Source of the DNA: Nanobdellota archaeon | GTDB taxonomy: Archaea > Nanobdellota > Nanobdellia > Pacearchaeales > UBA12030 | Assembly: GCA_013331945.1 (NCBI GenBank) | Contig: DUFK01000038.1 | Span: forward strand, 13,344 to 46,095 | Direction: 5' to 3' | Length of the DNA stretch: 32,752 nt | Shown here: piece by piece, positions 1 through 8,805 of the stretch | How positions within the stretch are numbered: position 1 is the stretch's first letter | Layout: each line of letters opens with the position of its first letter | The notes under the pieces: generated by a model | Seen by the model: only the letters and a program-made list of their open reading frames with translations | What the model was told of the DNA's origin: nothing | Database searches by the model: none | Position numbers and translations under genes: made by a program

Positions 1-794
1 AAAAGAGAGGCCATTCCTTGCGCTGAAAGCGGATTCACGATGAACAAGTGCGAGGTCGCTTCTGTGACCCCTGTTGCGCGAAGGGGTTTTTTCTTTGAGC
101 TCGATTCAAGCTTTTCAAGCGCGCTCGCAAGAGGCTTTCCATCCTTCAGGAAGTGCGCGCCTGACTCATCTGCCAAGTACTCGCGGCTTCGAGAGATAGA
201 GAGCTGTATAAGCATCGCTGCTATTGGCGCGAGAATTGTTGCGAGAATAAGGCCGACAATGCCTAAAATACTTCTGTCCTCGCGATCAGAGAATGCAGAA
301 ATGCGGGCGAAGAGGGCCACGTATGATATAACTCCAGCGATGGTCGCTGCAATTGTGCTTATCAGGATATCACGATTCTTTACGTGCGCCATTTCATGCG
401 CGAGAACTCCCTTGAGCTCTTCGCGGGAAAGATCCTGCATAATCCCTTCTGTGACTGCGACAACTGCGTTCTGAGGATTGCGGCCTGTGGCAAATGCATT
501 TGAGATCGGCATTGGCACGATGTAAACGCGAGGTTTAGGAACTCCTGCCTTCTTTGCGACATCGGAAACCATAGAATGGAGCCATGCATGCTTCTTATGA
601 TCGGCTTCCTTTGCCTTGTACATCATCAGCACAATCTTGTCTGAAAAAAAGTAAGTGCCGAAGTTCATCAGCACTGAAAAGATGAGTGCAAAGGTGAGTC
701 CTGTGCTTCCTCCGAGAAGCCATCCTATAAGAAGAAGGATTCCCGTAAGCGCTCCCAGCAGGAGCGCTGTCTTGATTTGATTGAATGCCCCCAT
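1..794 (-). CDS. htpX: HtpX-like M48 membrane metalloprotease (3' end truncated by window edge)
   Basis: Manual translation from the CAT at 792-794 gives MGAFNQIKTALLLGALTGILLLIGWLLGG...VPKPRVYIVPMPISNAFATGRNPQNAVVAVTEGIMQDLSREELKGVLAHEMAHVKNRDILIS..., with an HExxH motif (HEMAH) and N-terminal TM helices. It is absent from the ORF track because no stop lies inside the window. Confidence 0.93.
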   Translation of the reverse strand, partial: MGAFNQIKTALLLGALTGILLLIGWLLGGSTGLTFALIFSVLMNFGTYFFSDKIVLMMYKAKEADHKKHAWLHSMVSDVAKKAGVPKPRVYIVPMPISNAFATGRNPQNAVVAVTEGIMQDLSREELKGVLAHEMAHVKNRDILISTIAATIAGVISYVALFARISAFSDREDRSILGIVGLILATILAPIAAMLIQLSISRSREYLADESGAHFLKDGKPLASALEKLESSSKKKPLRATGVTEATSHLFIVNPLSAQGMASL

Positions 795-833
795 TTTGTT
801 TTTCCCTTGCTTTATCTAAAAGAGATTTATTGT

Positions 834-1505
834 TTAAAAGCTTTGTGAAACGACTGCCCTGCCCTCGCGAGAAATAAGATTGAGAGCTTCTTCGTAGCCG
901 AGAGGCTGGATGTCTCTCTCATCGAGCTTTGGCTTTACTTCTGCCAACTCTTTCTCATCTAGAGAGACACAAAGCTCGGGGAGGTAGAATATTTCCCCAC
1001 CATCTTTCCTAAAATGTCTGCCGAAGTAATCTGCTGCATTTGCAAGGCAATTCTCAAGAATTCCACCAATGAAGAGCACGGAGGAATGCCCAGCAACTTT
1101 TTCAGCCAGATCTGAATGTGTAGTATAAACTTCTCGGAGGCCCCGCCAAAATTCATCAGAGATCTCTTCGGGCTTTCTATCCGGAAGAGGCACACCTAAG
1201 GAAGTAGTAGTGATTACCTCATTTCTTTCATCGTAGAGGCATTTGTAGGTAGGGTCGCTCAGAAGCGCTGACTCCCTAAGCGCATCTGAAATGAAATCTC
1301 CATCAGAATACTTGTGCACAAGAACCTTTGTGCCGGAATCGAGTGCGTTTTGCACAAAGGAAGAGACTCTTTCATCTCTTTCCTTGTACGGCTCATAAGG
1401 GCCTATCATCAAAGTCTCATTGACTTGCTTAAATGCATATGGATGAATTATGTTGAGCAACATTTTTTCCCCTGTAGCCCCTAGAACCCCAAAGAATAAA
1501 CTCAA
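834..1505 (-). CDS. Uncharacterised protein, possibly isochorismatase/cysteine-hydrolase-like
   Basis: Intact 223-aa ORF. The segment SVLFIGGILENCLANAADYF resembles the GGxxExCVxxTA region of isochorismatase-like hydrolases. The real start may be the internal M of MLLNIIHPY. Confidence 0.6.
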   Translation of the reverse strand: MSLFFGVLGATGEKMLLNIIHPYAFKQVNETLMIGPYEPYKERDERVSSFVQNALDSGTKVLVHKYSDGDFISDALRESALLSDPTYKCLYDERNEVITTTSLGVPLPDRKPEEISDEFWRGLREVYTTHSDLAEKVAGHSSVLFIGGILENCLANAADYFGRHFRKDGGEIFYLPELCVSLDEKELAEVKPKLDERDIQPLGYEEALNLISREGRAVVSQSF

Positions 1506-1572
1506 AATAAAAGTATAATAAAAAAATAAAAATAATGCATCGAATAATCTATCCGATAAAGAGACTAATCCC

Positions 1573-1746
1573 TTAGTACTTCTTTTTCTTCATATAACAT
1601 TCTTTGCAATAGACTGGCTTACCATCTGCAGGCTTGAAAGGAACTTCACATTCCTGTCCGCATTCAGAGCAAGTTGCCTTGTGCATTTCTCTTGGGCCGA
1701 AGCTTCTCTTGAATCCGCCTCCGCCGCCCCTGTTGAAATCTCTCAT
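1573..1746 (-). CDS. Small CxxC...CxxC zinc-binding protein (CxxC_CXXC_SSSS-type)
   Basis: MRDFNRGGGGGFKRSFGPREMHKATCSECGQECEVPFKPADGKPVYCKECYMKKKKY. Two CxxC pairs and a Gly-rich N-terminus; the start is trimmed to the CAT at 1744-1746. Confidence 0.85.
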   Translation of the reverse strand: MRDFNRGGGGGFKRSFGPREMHKATCSECGQECEVPFKPADGKPVYCKECYMKKKKY

Positions 1747-1943
1747 GTTTTCTCCTATATTTTCTCGTATTGACACAATCATCCCGTTAAGGACATTTGT
1801 GCGTGGGAAAGACAATAAACACTTATTTAAAAAAGTATCTGTTTTGGCGGCCTTGCACACAAGCTAGGTTCTGCACATAAATGGGGGCGGGGATTGCACA
1901 TGAAAGAGAAGTCTATTTTGGTGGAGGAATTCCGTAACGGTGA

Positions 1944-2438
1944 TTAAATTTCTAATTCTTCATCTAAATTGAACAACATGTTAAAAATCTCGGTGCTTAT
2001 GGTTTTTTCTTTGTATATTTTGCAATACAATATTTTAATTCCTTGCTCAGCCATAACTCTAAGATCTTCCCATATCTCATCTATATTATTTATTACTTTA
2101 TCAATACCATACTTAGAGATTAATATTGAGATCAGAAACGTTAATTTCTCCTCACTAAAATCGCTGAGCCGTCCCATATCAGAAGTTTTTCTAGTTTTCA
2201 CCACAGTCTCACAATCAGAAAAAGTATTTTCCTTTATTTTATCGGTGTATTTGTAAGCTATGATGATAGATAGAAATATTATCTCTTGTTTTCCGATTCC
2301 GTATTCATTCCAAGCTTTTGCTAATGGGTCTAGATACGCTGCATTTATACTCTCGCTAATAAGTAAATCTCTCTTTATCAGTTTTTTTTCTACATTATTT
2401 GCTATAAATTCTTTTACGTTTTTAGCCATTTGGTACAC
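1944..2438 (-). CDS. Orphan helical protein, last gene of the putative defence operon
   Basis: 164-aa ORF whose start overlaps the end of the upstream DndD-like gene (2422-2438); no family recognised. Confidence 0.8.
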   Translation of the reverse strand: MYQMAKNVKEFIANNVEKKLIKRDLLISESINAAYLDPLAKAWNEYGIGKQEIIFLSIIIAYKYTDKIKENTFSDCETVVKTRKTSDMGRLSDFSEEKLTFLISILISKYGIDKVINNIDEIWEDLRVMAEQGIKILYCKIYKEKTISTEIFNMLFNLDEELEI

Positions 2439-4413
2439 CGTGTTGATTAAGTCTTACATTAGTTCCATCATTATTAAGAGTCATAGCAGTAAAGATATTT
2501 TCTTTTGAAGCGGCATAAACCCTATCAAATTTATCATTAGTTGTAAACAATATCACCTGAGCATTTCTAAATAAATCACTCAAATTAGTACTTGCTATCT
2601 CTAAGCTTTCTTTGTCGATGGATGAGAATGGATTGTCCATAAACACAAAGGGTAGTTTGTCTCTACCTCTTTTATCCATAATACGAACAAATGCCGCCAT
2701 TATAATTATACCAAAAAGCTGGTTCTGACCTCCCGTTAAATAATGTTTGGTAGAGCCCTTCTCTACAAATTTAAAATCTATGTTATTATTATCGGTTGTT
2801 ATTCTAACATTTAATTCAGAAATTTTATTGTTTTGTTCTATTAGGGAGTTGATCTCAGTTTCCAATTCTGAGGCTATGTTATTTAGTATTTCTTTATTGA
2901 ATCTGTCGAATATTTTTTTGAGATACTCCCCAGTCTTAATATATCTGTTTAAGGTGGTAATCTCTTCACTCTTATCCGATATTTTTTCGCGTTCCTGTTT
3001 TAGTCTAGAAATTTCACTTTCAAATCTTCCAATATTACCTCGATAGACCTCTATGTTTCTCTCAGCATCGCGAATTTCGTCGCTCAGAGTCGTAAATTTG
3101 TTTAGGTTACTTTTATATGAGTTAACATCAATTTTACCTTTCGGTAGTTCCCTTTGAACTTCGTTTTTAAGTCTGATAATCTCGGCTCGTTTCTCATTAC
3201 ATTTCTTTATCTCTTCAGCCCTATCAAGTATTGATTGCTTTTTTTCATCTATAGCTTTCAAGATTTCTGGTATCCTAAATATTAAGTCTAACAAGAAGTC
3301 CAAGCGCTCTTCTGATTCAGCAACCATCAGCTCAGAACTGATTGATTTTTCCTCTTCCGAGCCTTCCTTAATGGGAGTTCCACAGACACATTTCTTCCTT
3401 TCTAACAAGTGAGTTAGAAATATCTGGCGGACATTAGCCGGTAAACTTTTTACTTTTGGTTCTTTTTTTACTATTGCATTCGCTCTTTGCAAAATTAATT
3501 TTCCGTTTATCAAATAAGCATTGGTCAAGATATTTGTATAATTAAGATTATTCTCTTTTTTTAGTTGTTCTTCTATCTCTTTTTCCTTTTCTTCTAATAC
3601 ACTGAACTGCTTCATAGCCTCCTGGAGATCATGGGATTTACTTAATTCCTCTTGCAAAATATCACGTTGGGATATAAATTCTACTTTTGTTTTTTCCTCT
3701 TCAGCTATTTTCTTCTTCTCAGCTTCACTTAATTCTAACCGTGTGGCAATCTCTTCACTAATATCATTCATTCTGCTACTCTGTTTAGGCATTTTACTTG
3801 ATGATCTGTACCACTCTTCAACTAGCTCCCCCACTAACTCACTCACATTTTCTATTTTTTCTATGTTGAACAGTTTCCTAAGTCCATCTCTTATCTTTAA
3901 ATTACTATTTGTGGCCGTGTGTTGAAGATATTCTCCATCAAAAAGGTAAAATTGGATAAGATCTTTTGGTAAAAATTGACTTAGAAATTTATAATCATTA
4001 GATATACCTAACTTTTCTCCAGCACGGTAAGCATTTATAGTAAAATCGGTACTAGTTGGATATGTTGCACCTTTAATAAATGTGGATGCTCTTCTTATAC
4101 TCAAGCTGTCTATTTCATTATTCTCAGGTATTTTAATGTCCATCTCTACTTCGACAAGAGTTTTATCTCTAATATAAGACAATTCATTTGGTATCGGCTT
4201 CTCATCCTTCTCCTCTGTTTTAGTTCCTAGTAGAAATTGTGTTTCAACGCCATAAAGACACCATCCTACCGCATTAAATAGTGTTGTTTTTCCAGCTTTT
4301 ATCTCACCGGTAGACAAATTGATGTTCTTATTACCATTAGGTTCAAGACCAAATTTTATTTTAGCCTCTTTATAGCATCTGTAATTTTTCAATCGAATCT
4401 GTTTTATGTACAT
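2422..4413 (-). CDS. DndD/Rad50-like SMC-family ATPase
   Basis: N-terminal MYIKQIRLKNYRCYKEAKIKF; Walker A GEIKAGKTTLFNAVGWCLYG; long coiled coils around a CVCG hook-like motif (KKCVCGTPI); signature LTGGQNQLFGIIIMAAF; Walker B LPFVFMDNPFSSIDKES. Confidence 0.92.
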   Translation of the reverse strand: MYIKQIRLKNYRCYKEAKIKFGLEPNGNKNINLSTGEIKAGKTTLFNAVGWCLYGVETQFLLGTKTEEKDEKPIPNELSYIRDKTLVEVEMDIKIPENNEIDSLSIRRASTFIKGATYPTSTDFTINAYRAGEKLGISNDYKFLSQFLPKDLIQFYLFDGEYLQHTATNSNLKIRDGLRKLFNIEKIENVSELVGELVEEWYRSSSKMPKQSSRMNDISEEIATRLELSEAEKKKIAEEEKTKVEFISQRDILQEELSKSHDLQEAMKQFSVLEEKEKEIEEQLKKENNLNYTNILTNAYLINGKLILQRANAIVKKEPKVKSLPANVRQIFLTHLLERKKCVCGTPIKEGSEEEKSISSELMVAESEERLDFLLDLIFRIPEILKAIDEKKQSILDRAEEIKKCNEKRAEIIRLKNEVQRELPKGKIDVNSYKSNLNKFTTLSDEIRDAERNIEVYRGNIGRFESEISRLKQEREKISDKSEEITTLNRYIKTGEYLKKIFDRFNKEILNNIASELETEINSLIEQNNKISELNVRITTDNNNIDFKFVEKGSTKHYLTGGQNQLFGIIIMAAFVRIMDKRGRDKLPFVFMDNPFSSIDKESLEIASTNLSDLFRNAQVILFTTNDKFDRVYAASKENIFTAMTLNNDGTNVRLNQHGVPNG

Positions 4414-4419
4414 AGGAAG

Positions 4420-4629
4420 CTACTCTCCTTCTATAAGTAATTTTATCCTCTTTTTTATTTCATCGTTGTCTAGATTCCTCGTTCCAAGAAGAGACAATAA
4501 GGGATATAGGTGCTCTGCTTTTCTTTTAACTGCATCTTTTAATCCCCCATCTTCTTCCTGTCTTAATTCTTCATCTATCATGGAATTCAACAATTCCATC
4601 TCTGGTTTGTTGGATTTTTCAGCTTTCAT
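4420..4629 (-). CDS. Small orphan protein (69 aa) between the helicase and ATPase genes
   Basis: MKAEKSNKPEMELLNSMIDEELRQEEDGGLKDAVKRKAEHLYPLLSLLGTRNLDNDEIKKRIKLLIEGE. Start overlaps the helicase end by 11 nt and its stop is 6 nt before the ATPase start, consistent with translational coupling. Confidence 0.75.
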   Translation of the reverse strand: MKAEKSNKPEMELLNSMIDEELRQEEDGGLKDAVKRKAEHLYPLLSLLGTRNLDNDEIKKRIKLLIEGE

Positions 4630-6670
4630 ATTTTCTCACATTATTAATTATGCTATATACGTCTATATTTAAAAGTTTACCTATATTTTCTAGTTCAGTA
4701 TAGCAATCGGACTTATTATGGGAAGATATGCTAAAAATAGCTAATCTTCTGAACTCACTTGCTGTAACCCTTTCTTCTACTTTTTTGAATTCATTATCCT
4801 TTTGATTTTTAGTATTGACTAATACACAAATATCGTATATTTCGGCCATTTTTTTACCTTCAGATTTTCTCAGTATTCTGCCTCTTCGCTGAATAAATTG
4901 TTTTGAATTTCCAGAACTAGAAATAAAAATAGCTCTGCTAAGTCTTTTAATATTTACTCCCTCATCTAATACTTTCATGGCAATAACACAATCTATTTTA
5001 TTTTCTGATAAATCTTTAAGAATAAGATCTCTATCTTCGTCCTTTGTTGATCCGTCAATTTTCCTATATTCGATATCGAATTTATCCATCATAGTTAAAT
5101 ATTCTGATAGTTGCTCCCCATCTTCCACGTAAACAAGCAAAGAATTAAGTTTATTCTCTTCTTTTAGTTTATGCAATATCTGTTCGAATACTTCAATCTT
5201 GTTTTTTGCTTTTTTAACAATCTTGGCCCTTTCTGTTAGAATCAACATTAAACGATCATCTTCCAATTTAGTATTTCCTTTAATCTGAATACCTCTTAAG
5301 TATTTTTTAGTAAGTTCTTGGTATTCTTTTGTTTCATTTTTGGATAGGTAGGCAAAAAACATATAGTAGTCATAGGGGGTTAACCACCCATCACGTATCG
5401 CTTCTTTCAGTTGGTATTTAAATATTACATCTTTGAAATAATCCAAAAGCTTTTGGGTACCATCAATATCGAAATATCTTACTGGTGTTGCTGTAAGCCC
5501 AAGCTTATATGTATATTTGCCTGAGAGAGCATAGGAAAGATTTTCAGCGCCTAACCAATGTGCTTCATCAGCTATAAATAATACTTCACCTTTATATTTT
5601 GCTAGGATGCTATTAATAAACCACGACTTTGATAGTGAGACATAAGTGCCAATGACAATACGGTTGGTTTGTTGTGAGTCTAAGATGGATCTGTAAATAG
5701 CATCTTTTGTTTCGTCTTTTGAAATTATTATCAAATCAAAATTTTCTACATAATTAATTATATCCTTCTTCCATTGAGATACCAATACTTTAGTAGGACA
5801 ACCTATAATAACTAAAAGGTTACTTGGATGTTTATCGCCCATATATTTGATGCAGGAAATTGCTAAATTAGTCTTTCCTGTTCCTGTAGCCATCTCAACT
5901 ATCCCGGAGTATTTATTTTGTACCCATTTATTCTCTGCAACTTGTTGATGTGGCCACAGTGGAGGTAGCTGTCTAATTGATTTTCTAATCATATTTTCAG
6001 ACCCCTTATACGCCTTTGTGATAGTATTCTTGAACTTTTCAGGCATATCTACGATTAGATAATCCCGCCTATTTATCCTACCTTCCCAATAATTATCAAA
6101 ATATGCGGAATCACTTTCCAAATACTTCCGTTCTTCAGGTATCCAGCTTCTGAAGACTTTAAATTCTTCAATATTATCAGTCAACCCTTCGTATGTCTCA
6201 TTAATTGATCCAGAAAAGCTTATCTTATCACCTACATCATCTGTAAAAATACCAAATTTCAAATGAAAAATACCTTTCCCCCTACATATAACAAATTTTA
6301 TCTCAAGCCGATTGGTAGCTATTAAATACGCTAAAGCTGAGACATTTTTATCGTTCATAAGCTCACGAAGTTTCGCTTCGTCATCTATTTTCATAGACTT
6401 TAATATCTCCTCTGGTTCTTTTTTTGCATGAAGAATTGCTTCAAAATCCTCATTAGAAACTAAATAAGAGACTAATAATTTCATTGTTCCGTCTTTATTG
6501 ATCATAGCTGACAATCCTTCAGCTATTAATTTTAAGGAATTAGAAGAGTAGTATGCAGATACTCGTTTGTAAGATTTTGATATTTTGAGGACAGGTGTAA
6601 AGAAATCGCTAACGATATCTGTTTCATCCGAATTATACTTGATATCTAAATTTAATTCTTTAAATGTCAT
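4619..6670 (-). CDS. Superfamily 2 DEAD/DEAH helicase with N-terminal phospholipase D-like domain
   Basis: PLD-like HLKFGIFTD...SGSIN (HxK...D...GSxN); Walker A MATGTGKTNLA; DEAH box ADEAHWLG; motif III LTATPVR; motif VI QRRGRILR. Confidence 0.93.
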   Translation of the reverse strand: MTFKELNLDIKYNSDETDIVSDFFTPVLKISKSYKRVSAYYSSNSLKLIAEGLSAMINKDGTMKLLVSYLVSNEDFEAILHAKKEPEEILKSMKIDDEAKLRELMNDKNVSALAYLIATNRLEIKFVICRGKGIFHLKFGIFTDDVGDKISFSGSINETYEGLTDNIEEFKVFRSWIPEERKYLESDSAYFDNYWEGRINRRDYLIVDMPEKFKNTITKAYKGSENMIRKSIRQLPPLWPHQQVAENKWVQNKYSGIVEMATGTGKTNLAISCIKYMGDKHPSNLLVIIGCPTKVLVSQWKKDIINYVENFDLIIISKDETKDAIYRSILDSQQTNRIVIGTYVSLSKSWFINSILAKYKGEVLFIADEAHWLGAENLSYALSGKYTYKLGLTATPVRYFDIDGTQKLLDYFKDVIFKYQLKEAIRDGWLTPYDYYMFFAYLSKNETKEYQELTKKYLRGIQIKGNTKLEDDRLMLILTERAKIVKKAKNKIEVFEQILHKLKEENKLNSLLVYVEDGEQLSEYLTMMDKFDIEYRKIDGSTKDEDRDLILKDLSENKIDCVIAMKVLDEGVNIKRLSRAIFISSSGNSKQFIQRRGRILRKSEGKKMAEIYDICVLVNTKNQKDNEFKKVEERVTASEFRRLAIFSISSHNKSDCYTELENIGKLLNIDVYSIINNVRKYES

Positions 6671-6671
6671 T

Positions 6672-7574
6672 TTATTCCTTTGGTCGATTTTTATAGTTAA
6701 AAATAAACAGTTCCTTCCCTACACGTGCTTTCTTTTGTTGTAGATTACGTGTGCTATTATTTATGCTATATCTCAAATTCCATCTATGTATATTCAGCTC
6801 TACCGAGTTTACAAGATTGTATGACCTCTGCACGCCAGAACAATTATCATAAGTAATAAGCCATTTATGCTTGGAATTTCTTATACATTTGGCAAAACGC
6901 TTGTGCCTAAAATTTATATGAAGAATGCCCCCTGCCCCATATAACTTAGATTTACTATTCGACATGTAGGGGGGATCTAGAAAAATAAATACCTTTTTTC
7001 CTTTATACTTTACAACATCCCAATAGTCTAAATTTGTTATTTTCGTATTTTGTAGAATTTTTGATGCTTCTGATATGCGCTTAATTGAAGAATCTGTAAA
7101 TCGTTTCTCAAATGCCTGTTGTGAATAGCCTCCAGAATCAATTAATCCTGAAAAGGTTATTCTATTTAGAATAAAAAACCTGGCTGCTTTTTGCAGCCCG
7201 GTTATAGTCCTTTTTTTAGATTTAAGGTACGCGTATAGCTCCATCCCATTTTTATACTTATTTTTGTGCTTTCTTATTTCAGTGATTAGTTCTTTTGGGC
7301 TTTCTTTACAATGTTTCCAAAAATAAAATAATTCTGTGTTAATATCATTAATCCAATATTTTTTATTAGGATATTTTTGTTTTAAAGCAAAAAATACAGA
7401 TGCGCCACCCGCCATTGGTTCTCGAAATTCATCGTATTCTGGAACTAATGGCAGTATTCTCTTTAATGCTTTAGACTTACCCCCCGGATACCTTAGTGGA
7501 CTCTTAACAATGTGACAATCCCGCCCATTTTTCTTCTCTCTTTGTAATTGTTCTTCTACTAACGAGTTTGACAT
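6672..7574 (-). CDS. D12-class (Dam-like) N6-adenine DNA methyltransferase
   Basis: SPLRYPGGKSKAL, EPMAGGASVFFAL (motif I), FIFLDPPYMSNSKSKLYG (DPPY motif IV). Confidence 0.93.
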   Translation of the reverse strand: MSNSLVEEQLQREKKNGRDCHIVKSPLRYPGGKSKALKRILPLVPEYDEFREPMAGGASVFFALKQKYPNKKYWINDINTELFYFWKHCKESPKELITEIRKHKNKYKNGMELYAYLKSKKRTITGLQKAARFFILNRITFSGLIDSGGYSQQAFEKRFTDSSIKRISEASKILQNTKITNLDYWDVVKYKGKKVFIFLDPPYMSNSKSKLYGAGGILHINFRHKRFAKCIRNSKHKWLITYDNCSGVQRSYNLVNSVELNIHRWNLRYSINNSTRNLQQKKARVGKELFIFNYKNRPKE

Positions 7575-7583
7575 TTTTATTAT

Positions 7584-7673
7584 TTAACTCTTCCTCCCTC
7601 CATTCACAAAGCCATCTATTCTGCTCTCAATATCCTTCTTATCCATAAGCTCTTTAGGTATCCTATATTCCAT
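7584..7673 (-). CDS. Putative 29-aa leader/micro-ORF upstream of the methyltransferase
   Basis: Manual reading: MEYRIPKELMDKKDIESRIDGFVNGGRKS*, ending 10 nt before the methyltransferase start at 7574. Confidence 0.35.
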   Translation of the reverse strand: MEYRIPKELMDKKDIESRIDGFVNGGRKS

Positions 7674-7698
7674 AGATTTAAAATGTGCCTATATTGCA

Positions 7699-8805
7699 TT
7701 ACCCTTGTTTTGCTTCTTTTGTCCACACATCATAAGCCTCTTTAGGATTTCCATCCCTCTTGATAAGCCCTGCAGAATTGAAAGGAACTTGCACATCCTG
7801 GTCGTAAAGGAAGCTCCAGATGAGGAACTCTGGTCCTGTATCTGTATCTCTAGAAAGGGTAAAAAATCCCTTTACGAAAGCAACTTGTTCTGCCTCATCG
7901 CTCTCGAATCCAGGAATCAGCGAATCGCTCGGCCATCCGATCTCTACGAAGGCAATCATCTTTGATGTGTGTTTCCTGAGTTCAGTATAGTAATCTGCAG
8001 GGATGGCAGAAGGATCCCCATAGATTATCGAGGGATAAGTTGTGAAAACTGCCAAATCTGTGGAAAATTTATCCATCAAAAACCATTCTGCCTTTGAGGC
8101 ATCATTAGTTCCTCCAAATAAACCCCCGTGCAGACCTTTCATCTTCTCAAGCTGGAATACTGTGAAGACCTTTGTTCTGGGTGAGACTTCTTTTATCCCC
8201 GCATAAAGCTCATTGTAGAAAGAAGCGAAATTCTCAAACTCCCGCGGAGATTTCTCGTAAAAGATGTTGCTCTCCAATCCAAGCCCGATATAATCCGGAT
8301 GGTATTTCTCGACGTAATCCAGGGCAAGAGCCTTGTATATGGCCTTGGTCTCTGCATCAAGAGGCCTTATCACTTCTCCATTTTTCTGCTCGAAGAACTG
8401 GAGGAGTAGGATGGGAGTAAATCCATTCTGGGGAGCGAGTTCTGTAACAACAAACGGGGCTGAATTTTCTTTTCCAAGCTCTGCCCAATCTCCAGCCCAA
8501 GTTATGATATCTGCTCCGGATTCATCTGCCTTTGCAAAGAACTCTTGAAAATCTCCAGCCTGGAAACTTTTTGGAGAGAGGCTGAATCCCATAGGTGTTT
8601 GTCCCGCGCTCCCGGCTCCGAACCCTGGGCCCTGTGCCCCTTGCTCTGAGCCCCGCGCTCCCGACCCCGAGCTCCCAGCTCCCGGCCCCGAGCCATCTTT
8701 TCCGCATCCTGCACCTGCTAGAATCAATGATGCAGCGAGGAGAAGAAAAAGAGAAAGCTTGCCCGTGTTCATTTTCGAAATTGTGCTTATCATCTTATTT
8801 CTCAA
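7699..8805 (-). CDS. Secreted lipoprotein with TIM-barrel glycosidase-like domain
   Basis: Signal peptide plus lipobox-like LILAGAGC, then a Gly/Ser/Ala low-complexity linker. The downstream domain (GADIITWAGDWAEL...YHPDYIGLGLESNIFYE...FVEIGWPS) resembles glycoside hydrolase barrels. Confidence 0.75.
   Translation of the reverse strand: MRNKMISTISKMNTGKLSLFLLLAASLILAGAGCGKDGSGPGAGSSGSGARGSEQGAQGPGFGAGSAGQTPMGFSLSPKSFQAGDFQEFFAKADESGADIITWAGDWAELGKENSAPFVVTELAPQNGFTPILLLQFFEQKNGEVIRPLDAETKAIYKALALDYVEKYHPDYIGLGLESNIFYEKSPREFENFASFYNELYAGIKEVSPRTKVFTVFQLEKMKGLHGGLFGGTNDASKAEWFLMDKFSTDLAVFTTYPSIIYGDPSAIPADYYTELRKHTSKMIAFVEIGWPSDSLIPGFESDEAEQVAFVKGFFTLSRDTDTGPEFLIWSFLYDQDVQVPFNSAGLIKRDGNPKEAYDVWTKEAKQG
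8651..8689 (-). other. Predicted G-quadruplex motif in coding strand of the lipoprotein linker
   Basis: Minus strand reads GGGGCCGGGAGCTGGGAGCTCGGGGTCGGGAGCGCGGGG: six G-runs of 3 or more in 39 nt. Confidence 0.8.

Noticed and set aside
40-474. 144-aa plus-strand ORF in the track
   Set aside because: Antisense to the clear HtpX coding frame that runs off the window edge.
1852-1905. TTGCACAC/CTGCACAT/TTGCACAT repeats at one edge of the defence island, with ATGTGC near 7684
   Set aside because: Only 6-7 nt shared and AT-rich context; not enough to call terminal inverted repeats.
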